A stretch of 43,681 bases of DNA from a bacterium (GCA_030431855.1 JAUIII010000007.1:1-43681); one strand, 5' to 3'; shown: positions 35,648-43,631, numbered from the stretch's first letter. Numbers and translations: made by a program. Notes: generated by a model from the letters alone, not told the origin.

Positions 35648-36265
35648 TTAGAGGGTTCGGCGGCCTTCGAGAGCATGCTGGAGTGTAATCTGATCTGCAT
35701 ACTCTAAATCAACACCTACAGGTATGCCACGTGCGAGCCGCGTAAGCGTAACGTCTACCCTGGCATCTTGTATATGACGCTGTAGAAATAGTGCGGTAGA
35801 TTCGCCCTCCACAGAAGCATTAGTTGCAATAATAAGTTCAGAAACGTTGTCTGCCTCGATACGTTTCATGAGTTCGGGAATATGCAGCTGTTCAGGCCCA
35901 ACGCCGTCTATAGGAGATATCGCACCACCCAGCACGTGGTAGGTGCCCTTAAAGTGGCCTGTTCGTTCCAGCGCAACAATATCAAGCGGCTCCTCGACCA
36001 CCGCAATGAGCGATTTATCACGATTCGCGTCGCTGTACAGTGGTGACACGTCCTCGCTAGCGTCAATCAGTGCAAAGGTCACAGGACACTGCTTTACCTG
36101 GCCGTGTAAACCTGATATAGCGTCTGAAAGCTTACCAGCACCGCGTTCGTCGGCTTTTAGCAGGTAATACGCATAGCGCTCGGCTGTACGAGCACCTACC
36201 CCAGGCAGGCGGCCGAGTTCTTCTATTAAGGTTTCGAGTGCTTTTGGCAGCAACGGCGCAGCCAT
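35648..36265 (-). CDS. recR: RecR recombination mediator lacking the zinc finger
   Basis: RecR helps load RecA at gaps with RecO/RecF (205 aa, normal length). The N-terminal helix-hairpin-helix LGRLPGVGARTAERYAYYLL and the Toprim domain (SLIAVVEEPLDIVALERTGHFKGTYHVLGGAISPIDGVGPEQL) are clear, and the C-terminal RLARGIPVGVDLEYADQITLQHALEGR is conserved. The zinc finger normally located between them (four cysteines) keeps only C60; the other three positions have non-Cys residues (FALIDASEDVSPLYSDANRDK). The neighbouring ybaB/ebfC gene is the classic partner. Confidence 0.95.
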   Translation of the reverse strand: MAAPLLPKALETLIEELGRLPGVGARTAERYAYYLLKADERGAGKLSDAISGLHGQVKQCPVTFALIDASEDVSPLYSDANRDKSLIAVVEEPLDIVALERTGHFKGTYHVLGGAISPIDGVGPEQLHIPELMKRIEADNVSELIIATNASVEGESTALFLQRHIQDARVDVTLTRLARGIPVGVDLEYADQITLQHALEGRRTL

Positions 36266-36267
36266 GG

Positions 36268-36558
36268 CTACATTCCAGGCAGGTTCATGCCGCCCATGAG
36301 AGGCTTCATAGTGTCCGCGGCGATTTCCTGTGCTTTCGCAAGACCGTCACGAACCGCAATCTTTATCCAGTGCTCGAGTTCTTCGATGTCGTCAAAGTCG
36401 ATGAGATCTGCATTCAGCTTGATATCATCGATTTTTAACTCGCCAGTAACACGCACTACCACGGCGCCATCGCCAGCCTCTACTTCTACGATTTGTTTTT
36501 TCAGTTGTTGCTGCGCCTTACGAAGGTCGTTCAGCATCTTCATTTGGTCAAAAGCCAT
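36268..36558 (-). CDS. YbaB/EbfC nucleoid-associated protein
   Basis: This small DNA-binding protein (96 aa) is typically encoded beside recR and dnaX, as here. It has the family layout: an N-terminal helix KMLNDLRKAQQQLKKQ, a beta segment VVVRVTGELKIDDIKLN, and a C-terminal helix ending in a Met/Gly tail (MKPLMGGMNLPGM). AGAGGGAGAAT lies just before the ATG and a TATACT element about 40 bp upstream, so this gene has a real leader. Confidence 0.93.
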   Translation of the reverse strand: MAFDQMKMLNDLRKAQQQLKKQIVEVEAGDGAVVVRVTGELKIDDIKLNADLIDFDDIEELEHWIKIAVRDGLAKAQEIAADTMKPLMGGMNLPGM

Positions 36559-36591
36559 AATTCTCCCTCTTTTTACTGACTCTAGTATACG

Positions 36592-38070
36592 CTAGTTGCT
36601 GGTGTTTTTGTAGAGGTAGAACCTATCAGAATCATCAGTCGTCTTGAACGCGATGACATCTGTTGGGGTGGCAGTAATCAATGATGCGCTATTGTGCGTC
36701 ACGACACTGATGCCGTTTTTAGCAATCCGCGGACTGGTTTTAACACGCAGGTTGTCAATATAGCGCTGATGGTTCGCGTACGCTGTGTAGAGCGGTTGCT
36801 CACGCTTCGTAGTGATAATAGTAACAGGAGTGTCGCTAGTGACAGACTGTAACTTATTCGAAAGCAGCCCGAGGTCGAAATTGTAGTTACTGTAGGTTTG
36901 TTGACCGTAGTGAAAGCCATAGCTGTAGCGGTCGATATTTGAAATAACAATACCAACCAATAGCACGCCTAATGGTAGCAGGCCAAATACACGTGCGTAT
37001 GGATTTCGCGGGAACATACGGTACCAAGAGCGAAAGAGGTAGTCAACGGCTTGCCCCATCAGCAGTACGCCAGGAATAAATGTAATAGCAATAATATTTG
37101 GATGTAGCAGTATGAATGGCAATAATAGCAGCAGCCAGAAACTAATAATATAGCTGCGGGTGGTGTATTTTGTCGTGATGAGCTGGTACACGCCCAGTAA
37201 CATTAATAGGAAGGTGCCAAGGCTGTATACTGGTTGCAATGTAGTGGCATTGTGGGGCGTTGGGAAGCTGGCGTACTGCAACAGGATGGTTTTAGCATTC
37301 TCGAATATGTTTCCCCATTCTGACGGAACACCAGCTAATGTAGCGATGACGCTGGGGTCGCGAATGCTACCGAGAATCAGTGGAAGAATAATCAGTATAA
37401 AGAAAAACGCACCAATCGCTAATGAGACTTTTGGAACGCGACGGAGTATCACATGTCGCGCGTGTGGGTGGAATATCGTAGTAATGAACAGCGAGAGCAA
37501 TACGTAGATATTGAGAGGAATGTACAAGCTAAAGCCTGCTAGAATGAACGCGATAACCACCCAGAACGGCATGAACTTACCCTGCTTGATAACAAGTGAT
37601 GCAGTGAGTAGTATGGCGACTGCCCAGAAAATGTACATGATACCGCCGTGCCCACTTTGTGCAAGCAGTAAGAACTGGCCTGTCGTGACGGCTATGATAC
37701 CGGTGAGAATAGCGACATTTCGTCGAAACCAAAGTCGGAGCAACAAAATGATACCCGTTGCAGAGGCAAATGCCAGTAGAATCGACGGTAGCTTTATGCT
37801 GAAGGAATTGAACCCAAACAACGAAATACTAGCGGCTTGCAAGAGGTGGTACGGTAAGAATATTAGCTGGCTTGGCTGTAGTGATAGTAATTTCGAAGGG
37901 TCAAGATTGTCGCTAGTAAGCGCCGTGGCAATCTCCTGCTGGCTGAGGCCACCAGGTATGAAGAGTCCAGCAAGTACTAGTAGTGTAAGGAGCGATATCG
38001 CAAACAGCCCGTACCCAATCGGATACCTCCAGCGATAAATAAGAAAATCTGTTACTTTTCGTTTGCCCAT
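36592..38070 (-). CDS. GT39/ArnT-like membrane glycosyltransferase
   Basis: This 492-residue protein has about eleven transmembrane helices and a C-terminal extracytoplasmic domain, the layout of PMT/ArnT-type enzymes that transfer sugars from polyprenyl phosphate. Recognisable segments are the first loop GGLSQQEIATALTSDNL (where family members usually have an acidic pair), FGFNSFSIKLPSILLAFASATGIILLLRLWF, and AQSGHGGIMYIFWAV. The first-loop acidic pair is reduced to one Glu (QQE). Substrate unknown; a role in surface glycan or protein glycosylation is inference. It interrupts the dnaX-ebfC-recR order. Confidence 0.75.
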   Translation of the reverse strand: MGKRKVTDFLIYRWRYPIGYGLFAISLLTLLVLAGLFIPGGLSQQEIATALTSDNLDPSKLLSLQPSQLIFLPYHLLQAASISLFGFNSFSIKLPSILLAFASATGIILLLRLWFRRNVAILTGIIAVTTGQFLLLAQSGHGGIMYIFWAVAILLTASLVIKQGKFMPFWVVIAFILAGFSLYIPLNIYVLLSLFITTIFHPHARHVILRRVPKVSLAIGAFFFILIILPLILGSIRDPSVIATLAGVPSEWGNIFENAKTILLQYASFPTPHNATTLQPVYSLGTFLLMLLGVYQLITTKYTTRSYIISFWLLLLLPFILLHPNIIAITFIPGVLLMGQAVDYLFRSWYRMFPRNPYARVFGLLPLGVLLVGIVISNIDRYSYGFHYGQQTYSNYNFDLGLLSNKLQSVTSDTPVTIITTKREQPLYTAYANHQRYIDNLRVKTSPRIAKNGISVVTHNSASLITATPTDVIAFKTTDDSDRFYLYKNTSN

Positions 38071-38096
38071 TCTTACTAAAATTATACCATGGGCTG

Positions 38097-39446
38097 TTAT
38101 GAATGCTTTTTGTCCAGCGACATAAAGCGCAGTCGCTCTGGATGGAAGTACAGGTCTACCTTACCGACAGGGCCATTACGGTGCTTCGCGATTATTAGCT
38201 CGGTAATGTTCTCTAGCTCAGGGTTGTCGGGTTCGTAATAGCCAGGACGGTGTATGAACGTAACTATGTCAGCGTCCTGTTCAATGCTTCCCGATTCGCG
38301 CAGGTCTGCCAGCTGAGGTTTTTTGTCTGGCCGGTTTTCGACTGCGCGTGAGAGCTGGCTAAGCGCAATTAGCGGTACATTCAGCTCGCGAGCGATAAGT
38401 TTGAGCCCGCGACTTATTTCAGATACTTCTTGTACGCGATTGCCATCAGTGCGACCGGCTGCCTGCATTAGCTGAAGGTAGTCGACAATAATGAGTCCGA
38501 GCGGATGTTCATGCGATACTCGACGAGCTTTGGTGCGCATCTCAAGTACAGACAGCCCAGGAGTGTCATCGATAAAGATAGGCGCTTCTGCTAGCTCATT
38601 CATGGCATCAGACAGCTTAGGAAAATCATCGTCAGAGATATTGCCCGTACGAATATTCCATGCATCTACCCCGCTTGCGTCAGCAAGCATACGGTCGACC
38701 AGTTGTTCTTTACTCATCTCGAGGCTAAAAAACAGGACTGGCTGTTTAGCGATGGTAGCCACGTTGTAAGCAAGATTCGTTACGAGCGTTGTTTTACCCA
38801 TAGCCGGCCGAGCGGCAAGAATAAATAAGTCGCTTCGCTGCAAGCCTGCCGTCATGTTGTCGAGGTCACGATAGCCTGTGCGGATACCTCGTAGCTGGCC
38901 TTTGTTTCGGTGAAGCTCTTCCATGCGCTCAAAGCTTTCGTTGAGAATACTTTCAAGACTAATGACATCTTGTTTCAGACTTTGATCACTCACTGAGAAT
39001 AGCTCAGCCTCGGCTCTTTCAAGTAGTTCTTGGGTCGTAGTGTCTTCGTCGTAGCCAAGTTCGGAAATGTCTCCGCTGGCACGAATTAAGCGGCGGCGTA
39101 CTGCCTTTTGGCCAACAATCTCGGCATAGCTAGCGGCATGCGCCGCGGTAGGAACGTAAGTGGTGAGTTCAGACAAATAGGCCGAGCCGCCCACTGTCTC
39201 GAGCTCTTTTTTTCGTTTTAGTTCATCTGTTAGTGTGAGAAGGTCGACAGGCTTGTGTTTTTCGTATAGTCGAAGCATCGCTCCAAAAATAATCTCGTGG
39301 CGTTTGTCGTAAAAATCAGCGGCACGCACAAATTCAGTTGCATCAGCCAATACCTCATCGTCGATGAGCACGGCTCCTAACAAACTTTTTTCCGCGTCTA
39401 GGCTTTGTGGGGGCACTTTGCCGGCCGGCACTGTTTTATTCGCCAT
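38097..39446 (-). CDS. dnaB: replicative DNA helicase DnaB
   Basis: This hexameric helicase unwinds DNA at the fork (449 aa). The N-terminal domain starts PPQSLDAEKSLLGAVLID. The linker precedes GIRTGYRDLDNMTAGLQRSDLFILAARPAMGKTT (Walker A ARPAMGKT). Further motifs are VLFFSLEMSKEQLVDRML, IFIDDTPGLSVLEMRTKARR, LIIVDYLQLMQ, IALSQLSRAVENRPDKKPQLADLRESGSIEQDADIV, and FIHRPGYYEPD. The length is normal and I see no intein. The start overlaps dnaX by 11 bp. Confidence 0.97.
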   Translation of the reverse strand: MANKTVPAGKVPPQSLDAEKSLLGAVLIDDEVLADATEFVRAADFYDKRHEIIFGAMLRLYEKHKPVDLLTLTDELKRKKELETVGGSAYLSELTTYVPTAAHAASYAEIVGQKAVRRRLIRASGDISELGYDEDTTTQELLERAEAELFSVSDQSLKQDVISLESILNESFERMEELHRNKGQLRGIRTGYRDLDNMTAGLQRSDLFILAARPAMGKTTLVTNLAYNVATIAKQPVLFFSLEMSKEQLVDRMLADASGVDAWNIRTGNISDDDFPKLSDAMNELAEAPIFIDDTPGLSVLEMRTKARRVSHEHPLGLIIVDYLQLMQAAGRTDGNRVQEVSEISRGLKLIARELNVPLIALSQLSRAVENRPDKKPQLADLRESGSIEQDADIVTFIHRPGYYEPDNPELENITELIIAKHRNGPVGKVDLYFHPERLRFMSLDKKHS

Positions 39447-40917
39447 CTAGTTTCACCTCTTCTCCTCCTCCCATCATAGCAGCAACCTTGGCGGCTTGGC
39501 TATCTTTGGGCGGTAGTGCCGTTGGTTTCGTTTCAATCTCATACTCTGCAAAGTTAAGTTCACCTAGTGACTTGGTCAATAGAGCGCGATATTTGCTATC
39601 GTCGAGCCGTTTTTTATAGAACTGCCCTTTCGTATACAGGGTCAGTGTTTCGCCGGAGATTTCAGGCTCGCAACGTGAAAGAACGCTATGCAGGGCCACG
39701 TGATGTGTACGAACATGCTCAAGCAATTTTGGCCAGTCGAACTCCGTAGCTGCCTTCATTTTGCTTGAACGTTTCGGTGCAGTTTTTGGTCGTTCTGCTG
39801 CTGGTTTGGCTGGCGCAGCTTTTGACGAGGCTTTCTTGACGTTCTCGGCAGCCTTCGGGGTCGGAATGTTAGCAGCGACATCCTCCGGGTCGTTAGCCGA
39901 CTGCGACTCTGTGATTGTTGCTGTGCTGGCCATATTTTTCTCTGCGGGCGCTTGTACTGTATCACGCGGCGCATCTTTATACAGCGCCAAGGTAGTGAGT
40001 AGCTTCATGTCCGGCATCGTTGCCTTATGAAGTTCAAGTAGCTGATCTAGTAGCTGTATGAGCTCGGGTTGCTGGACCATCCGTTGATGAATCAGTTCGA
40101 CAAGTTGATGTAGGATGGTTTTTGTAGGAGTACCACGCTTGGCGAGTTCGTCGAGAGTGCGAGAAATGACAGCGATATCGTGGCGAACGCTGGCTTCTAG
40201 TAGTGCTTCAATATGATCGTCTGTTGCCAAGCCTAGGCTTGTCGATACGAGGCTTTTACTTATACCTTCCTTCTTGTCTGCCAACGATACCAACTGATCA
40301 AATAAGCTTACACTATCGCGGAAGCTGCCATCACTATGACGAGCTATAATTTCGAGTGCTTCATTAGACACCGTGACGTCTTCTTCTTTGGCAATTCGCT
40401 GCAAATTCTTTACGATATCCGCATCTGTGGCGCGTCGGAAATTGTGGCGCTGAGTACGGCTAAGAATAGTGCCGGGAATTTTATCGATATCTGTAGTAGC
40501 GAGGATAAACACGACGTGTTCTGGCGGCTCCTCAAGGGTTTTGAGAAGCGCATTGAAGGCAGGTTTTGATAGCATATGCACTTCGTCTATAATATAGACT
40601 TTTTTTGGCGCACTAGTGGGGGCTAAGCGCACCTTTTCACGCAGGTCGCGAATGTCTTCGACGCCATTATTGCTGGCGGCATCGATTTCAACGATATCGA
40701 GGTGAGTTGACTCGTCGGTATACGGTAAGTTGTTGATCTCGTGCGCTAAAATACGCGCGATAGATGTTTTGCCGACGCCTTTTGGACCGGTAAATAGATA
40801 TGCGTGAGCAATGCGCCCTTGTTTCAAGGCGCGCGCTAATAGTTCAGTCACCTGCGGTTGCCCGACAACCTCTTCAAGCGACCGCGAACGGTATTTTCGA
40901 TACAACGCTTTACCCAT
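39436..40917 (-). CDS. dnaX: DNA polymerase III gamma/tau subunit without zinc module
   Basis: This is the clamp-loader ATPase (493 aa). Walker A GPKGVGKT is at 44-51, Walker B IIDEVH at about 109-114, followed by MLSKPAFNALLKTLEEPPEHVVFILATTDIDKIPGTILSRTQR (sensor 1 and arginine finger). The zinc-binding insert with four cysteines, normally between Walker A and DVIEIDAASN, is missing: residues 60-73 contain no Cys. A flexible Ala/Lys/Pro linker precedes a C-terminal domain of about 110 residues. TATAAT ends 7 bp before the ATG, so the transcript is probably leaderless. Confidence 0.95.
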   Translation of the reverse strand: MGKALYRKYRSRSLEEVVGQPQVTELLARALKQGRIAHAYLFTGPKGVGKTSIARILAHEINNLPYTDESTHLDIVEIDAASNNGVEDIRDLREKVRLAPTSAPKKVYIIDEVHMLSKPAFNALLKTLEEPPEHVVFILATTDIDKIPGTILSRTQRHNFRRATDADIVKNLQRIAKEEDVTVSNEALEIIARHSDGSFRDSVSLFDQLVSLADKKEGISKSLVSTSLGLATDDHIEALLEASVRHDIAVISRTLDELAKRGTPTKTILHQLVELIHQRMVQQPELIQLLDQLLELHKATMPDMKLLTTLALYKDAPRDTVQAPAEKNMASTATITESQSANDPEDVAANIPTPKAAENVKKASSKAAPAKPAAERPKTAPKRSSKMKAATEFDWPKLLEHVRTHHVALHSVLSRCEPEISGETLTLYTKGQFYKKRLDDSKYRALLTKSLGELNFAEYEIETKPTALPPKDSQAAKVAAMMGGGEEVKLDGE

Positions 40918-40985
40918 TTGTTCTATTATATGTCATTTTAACCTTTCGTAGCGTTGTGGTTTTAGGTATTTTATTCGTGAAATTC

Positions 40986-40994
40986 TGATATGCT
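40986..40994 (+). promoter_or_regulatory. extended -10 directly before the gene at 41001
   Basis: TGATATGCT ends six bases before the ATG at 41001, with the same geometry as at 25972, 31543 and 42180. Confidence 0.55.
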
Positions 40995-41000
40995 AATGCT

Positions 41001-41573
41001 ATGAATATCGCTGTTGCCGCAAGTGTGTTGTCGTCGCTGCTGTTTGCTTTTTCCTTTATATGGTATGGAATGAGCGTAGCGAAAGGAAAAGTCCGTGTGA
41101 GCGTGAGTACTTTCGCTGTACTTGCGATTACCTCTGCGTCGCAATTTGTTGCGCTGCTGGTAGAGCAAGCGTTTTACGCAGCGGTATTTACTGGGCTAGC
41201 AACGATTATCAATCTATTCATCGTGTTCGTGGCCATGCGTAGCAAAAATTACGATTTTTCTTCTATCGATAAGTTTTCTCTGGCTGGAGCAGGCGTCGGT
41301 TTGATTGTGTGGTATGCAACAGCTAGCGCGGCATGGAATGTATATGTGCTGAGCGTCGTGATAATGATTTCAACTATTCCGCTTATAGTGAAGACATTTA
41401 AACGACCTGAATCTGAAGACCCTTTGCCGTGGAGATTTAATCTACTCGCATCAGCTATCTTTTTATTCACGATTACATCGACATATCCTATCGACTGGAT
41501 TGTGCCAGTCCGCCAAATGTATCTTGCGGTGATGGTAAATCTGGGCCTCAGCTGGAAGCGCCGGTTTAAATAG
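41001..41573 (+). CDS. multi-pass membrane protein, unknown
   Basis: This 190-residue protein has about six or seven hydrophobic helices, short loops and a basic C-terminus (LSWKRRFK). The pattern MISTIPLIVKTFKRPESEDPLPW resembles a PQ-loop/SWEET-like loop (Pro followed by K-T), and a SemiSWEET lies nearby, but the match is weak. It may be a transporter of the same broad fold. It overlaps the convergent thymidine kinase gene by 8 bp and appears to be leaderless. Confidence 0.7.
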   Translation: MNIAVAASVLSSLLFAFSFIWYGMSVAKGKVRVSVSTFAVLAITSASQFVALLVEQAFYAAVFTGLATIINLFIVFVAMRSKNYDFSSIDKFSLAGAGVGLIVWYATASAAWNVYVLSVVIMISTIPLIVKTFKRPESEDPLPWRFNLLASAIFLFTITSTYPIDWIVPVRQMYLAVMVNLGLSWKRRFK

Positions 41574-42141
41574 TCCCGCCTTCGCGAATGTAGCACTTTC
41601 CACAAAGGGAATCATAGATGATATTATCGCCATTTTCTATGGCTACTTGGTCCCCTTTGAATACATACTTACCATTTACTTTACGTGTATTGAATTCGGC
41701 CTGGCTGCCACAAAAGCACATGGTGGGGAGTTTCTCGATATTGTCGGCAATTTCAAACAAACGTTCGCTACCCGGAAACAGCTGCGTCTGAAAATCTGCC
41801 CTTAAGCCGTAGCAAATAACCGAGATATCGTGCTGTTTTGCAAGGGTAAATAGCTGACTGATTTGTTTTTGCGATAGAAATTGTGCCTCGTCAACTAAAA
41901 TACAGGCAATGTCTTTATATTTCAGAACTTCATTCTCTATATCCATGTCATCTGGTGCCATGATATCGACGGTTCGTTCATGCCCGCCACGCGCAACTAC
42001 TTTATTTTCGCCTTTTGTGTCGATGCCAGGTTTTATCACCAGCACCTTTAGGCCGCGCTCTTCGTAGTTGTACGCGGTTTTTATCAGCGTGTCAGACTTG
42101 CCGCTGTTCATAGCGCCATATTTGAAATGAATTTTTGCCAT
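41566..42141 (-). CDS. tdk: thymidine kinase (type II)
   Basis: This enzyme phosphorylates thymidine to dTMP for salvage (191 aa). The P-loop is GAMNSGKS (9-16). The Walker B-like segment is CILVDEAQFLSQKQI, and the lid region is YGLRADFQTQLFPGS. The zinc site is formed by CFCGSQAEF and LCGKCYI, all four cysteines present. The start at 42141 gives the standard N-terminus MAKIHFKYG. TATAAT ends 7 bases before it, so the transcript is near leaderless and diverges from the SemiSWEET gene. Confidence 0.96.
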   Translation of the reverse strand: MAKIHFKYGAMNSGKSDTLIKTAYNYEERGLKVLVIKPGIDTKGENKVVARGGHERTVDIMAPDDMDIENEVLKYKDIACILVDEAQFLSQKQISQLFTLAKQHDISVICYGLRADFQTQLFPGSERLFEIADNIEKLPTMCFCGSQAEFNTRKVNGKYVFKGDQVAIENGDNIIYDSLCGKCYIREGGTI

Positions 42142-42164
42142 TAACTCTATTATAAACAAAACTT

Positions 42165-42173
42165 TGCTATGAT
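42165..42173 (+). promoter_or_regulatory. extended -10 directly before the SemiSWEET gene
   Basis: TGCTATGAT ends six bases before the ATG at 42180. It is the fourth case of TGn plus a -10 hexamer at exactly this distance on the plus strand. Confidence 0.55.
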
Positions 42174-42179
42174 GAGCAT

Positions 42180-42431
42180 ATGAATGCTGAAATTGTTGGT
42201 TTTCTGGCGGGTTCTATGGTTGCATTGGCACTGTTGCCACAGTTTATAAAATCACTCAAAACAAAATCTACCAGCGACCTATCGTGGGGCTGGATGTTAA
42301 TAAGTATCACTGGCCAAGTGCTGTGGGTGGTATACGGTCTGCTGATTAGCAGCATATCTCTTATCACAATGAGTTCGATTACCCTGGCTATGGCATTAGC
42401 GGTATTTTACCTAAAATTGAAATATAACTGA
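42180..42431 (+). CDS. SemiSWEET sugar transporter
   Basis: This 83-residue protein has three transmembrane helices and works as a dimer for facilitated sugar transport. The PQ motif is P20-Q21 in LALLPQFIKSLKTKSTSDLSWGWM, the hallmark loop of SemiSWEETs. The second and third helices (ISITGQVLWVVYGLLI and MSSITLAMALAVFYLKLKY) match the family. It would supply sugar for the phosphoketolase pathway seen at 15-17 kb (inference). Confidence 0.9.
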   Translation: MNAEIVGFLAGSMVALALLPQFIKSLKTKSTSDLSWGWMLISITGQVLWVVYGLLISSISLITMSSITLAMALAVFYLKLKYN

Positions 42432-42435
42432 TACG

Positions 42436-42457
42436 AAAAGAGCCACCGAACTGGCTC
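42436..42457 (-). terminator. intrinsic terminator of GC-rich cassette 3
   Basis: On the minus strand GAGCCA/TGGCTC with a 6-nt loop is followed by TTTT. A second hairpin, GAGTTAG/CTAACTC (42463-42483), lies just before it. Confidence 0.75.
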
Positions 42458-42524
42458 AAGCTGAGTTAGATTGTAGCTAACTCGGCGAACCCTTTTCGGT
42501 GGCGTGCCACTGATGATGCCTTGC

Positions 42525-42902
42525 TCAGCGGACTCTGGTACTCATCAGCGGCGGCATGACGCTGATGGCCAGGATTGCTCCCGCGGCGTAGCCGAGAGCG
42601 TACAGGTTGTACTTGTCCGACTCGTGTTGAGCGGCGTAGCTGGAGTCGATCGAGTCCCACGACTGGGCGAGCAGACGGTCGACCTCGTCGAGGGCCTCCA
42701 GTGTCACGATCCCGCCGTACTCTTGCTTGCTCGATGCGAGGACTTCGCTTGCACGGGCCGTGGTGCTCTCGGCTGCATCGTTGTACCCATTGGCGTCGTG
42801 TATGGCCTGGATCGAACGCGTGAACATGAGTCCGCATCCGTAGACCAGAGCCACGGCGATGCCGAGCAAGATCCACGCAAGAGCTTTCTTCAGGTGCTTC
42901 AT
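42525..42902 (-). CDS. 125-residue two-TM protein in GC-rich cassette 3
   Basis: I recognise no family. An N-terminal helix (ALAWILLGIAVALVYGCGLMF) and a C-terminal helix (LYALGYAAGAILAISVMPPL) flank a soluble domain of about 75 residues rich in Asp, Ser and Ala, with Tyr residues (EVLASSKQEYGGIVTLEALDEVDRLLAQSWDSIDSSY), probably helical. Coding is supported by a GGAG site 5 bp before the ATG, a complete promoter and terminator, and third codon positions dominated by G and C, unlike adjacent genes. The Cys after the first helix might be lipid-modified, but the lipobox is poor. Recent acquisition from a GC-rich source is likely. Confidence 0.8.
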   Translation of the reverse strand: MKHLKKALAWILLGIAVALVYGCGLMFTRSIQAIHDANGYNDAAESTTARASEVLASSKQEYGGIVTLEALDEVDRLLAQSWDSIDSSYAAQHESDKYNLYALGYAAGAILAISVMPPLMSTRVR

Positions 42903-42930
42903 GAGTTCTCCGTACTTGGGTAGTGATGGA

Positions 42931-42942
42931 CCTCAGATGAGG
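42931..42942 (-). repeat. short palindrome at the start of the cassette 3 transcript
   Basis: CCTCA-GA-TGAGG forms a five-pair hairpin directly after the predicted transcription start. It may protect the 5' end or bind a regulator. Confidence 0.45.
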
Positions 42943-42944
42943 AA

Positions 42945-42973
42945 ATAATAACACAGAAGTAGTAAAAAGTCAA
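42945..42973 (-). promoter_or_regulatory. promoter of GC-rich cassette 3
   Basis: TTGACT (complement of 42968-42973), 17-bp spacer, TATTAT (complement of 42945-42950), giving a leader of about 35 nt to the ATG at 42902. The AT-rich promoter contrasts sharply with the GC-rich body. Confidence 0.75.
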
Positions 42974-42986
42974 TATATACTTTTCT

Positions 42987-43020
42987 AAAATAAAATCCGG
43001 ATTTACTCCGGTTTTATTTT
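42987..43020 (-). terminator. intrinsic terminator after the gene at 43116
   Basis: CCGGA (42997-43001) pairs with TCCGG (43007-43011) around a 5-nt loop. The flanks AAAATAAAA and TTTTATTTT extend the stem, giving a U-rich tail on either strand. It separates the upstream gene from the cassette 3 promoter. Confidence 0.85.
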
Positions 43021-43049
43021 GTTAGCGTTCAGGAGAGAGCAGTCAGTGC

Positions 43050-43102
43050 AGACGAACTTTCGTCTCACTACGTGATGAGAGAACCTATCTCGGTTCTCTC
43101 AT
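43050..43102 (-). repeat. tandem hairpins downstream of the gene at 43116
   Basis: AGACGA/TCGTCT (43050-43065) and the perfect 11-bp stem ATGAGAGAACC/GGTTCTCTCAT (43075-43102) lie between the gene end and its terminator. They could stabilise the mRNA 3' end or form a small RNA. I see no reading frame here. Confidence 0.55.
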
Positions 43103-43115
43103 GAAGCGAAGTCGC

Positions 43116-43631
43116 CTATAGTGCAGCTTCGACAGCTGCCCAGGTAGCTTCTTGGTTGTCTGTTGGGACGATGATGGTGACTTGGTCGCCAACGTTGATG
43201 CGGAAGTAGGTGACGCTAGCCAGCAATATGCGGTATTCGCGACCGTTTGCTTCGACATAGTAAGCGCCGTCGTGCTGTTGCAGGGTACCAATGACCTGTG
43301 TGCGGTCTACTGGGCCAATTTGCTTGTAAATAAAGCTGCCGTCGTCGGCAATAGTTAGCTTCAATATGTCGCCTTCAACAAGCTTAGATTTTGAGGCGTA
43401 GTTAGCAGGTACTGGATATTCTTTGCCGTCTGGGCCGGCCATTTTTTGGCCATCAAATACGCCCTCGACAACCTTGCCGCTGACTTCTTCGCGGCTGCTA
43501 TTTGGTGTAACAATGTGGTCATCGTCACCCAAAATACTAATTAATAACTCTTTGGCGGCTGCTAAATTTGTCTCAGCCTCTTGGATAAGCGCTTTCAGGC
43601 GCTTTACCTGTTTTTCTGGTAATTCAGACAT
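43116..43631 (-). CDS. unknown coiled-coil plus beta-domain protein
   Basis: This 171-residue protein starts MSELPEKQVKRLKALIQEAE, a charged N-terminal helix likely to form a coiled coil to about residue 35. After an acidic linker comes a beta-rich part with repeated turns (GKVVEGVFDGQKMAGPDGKEYPV, KLVEGDILKLTIADDGSFIYKQIG, YVEANGREYRILLASVTYFRINVGDQVTIIVP), suggestive of OB- or KOW-like folds. A frame extends 15 residues further to 43676 near the window edge; I prefer the ATG at 43631. The function is unknown; a role with nucleic acids or transcription would be only a guess. Confidence 0.7.
   Translation of the reverse strand: MSELPEKQVKRLKALIQEAETNLAAAKELLISILGDDDHIVTPNSSREEVSGKVVEGVFDGQKMAGPDGKEYPVPANYASKSKLVEGDILKLTIADDGSFIYKQIGPVDRTQVIGTLQQHDGAYYVEANGREYRILLASVTYFRINVGDQVTIIVPTDNQEATWAAVEAAL

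Noticed and set aside
42466-42954. Alternative open frames in cassette 3 on both strands
   Set aside because: They overlap the better-supported 125-residue gene, lack ribosome sites at usable starts and read as Arg/Pro-rich shadow sequence.
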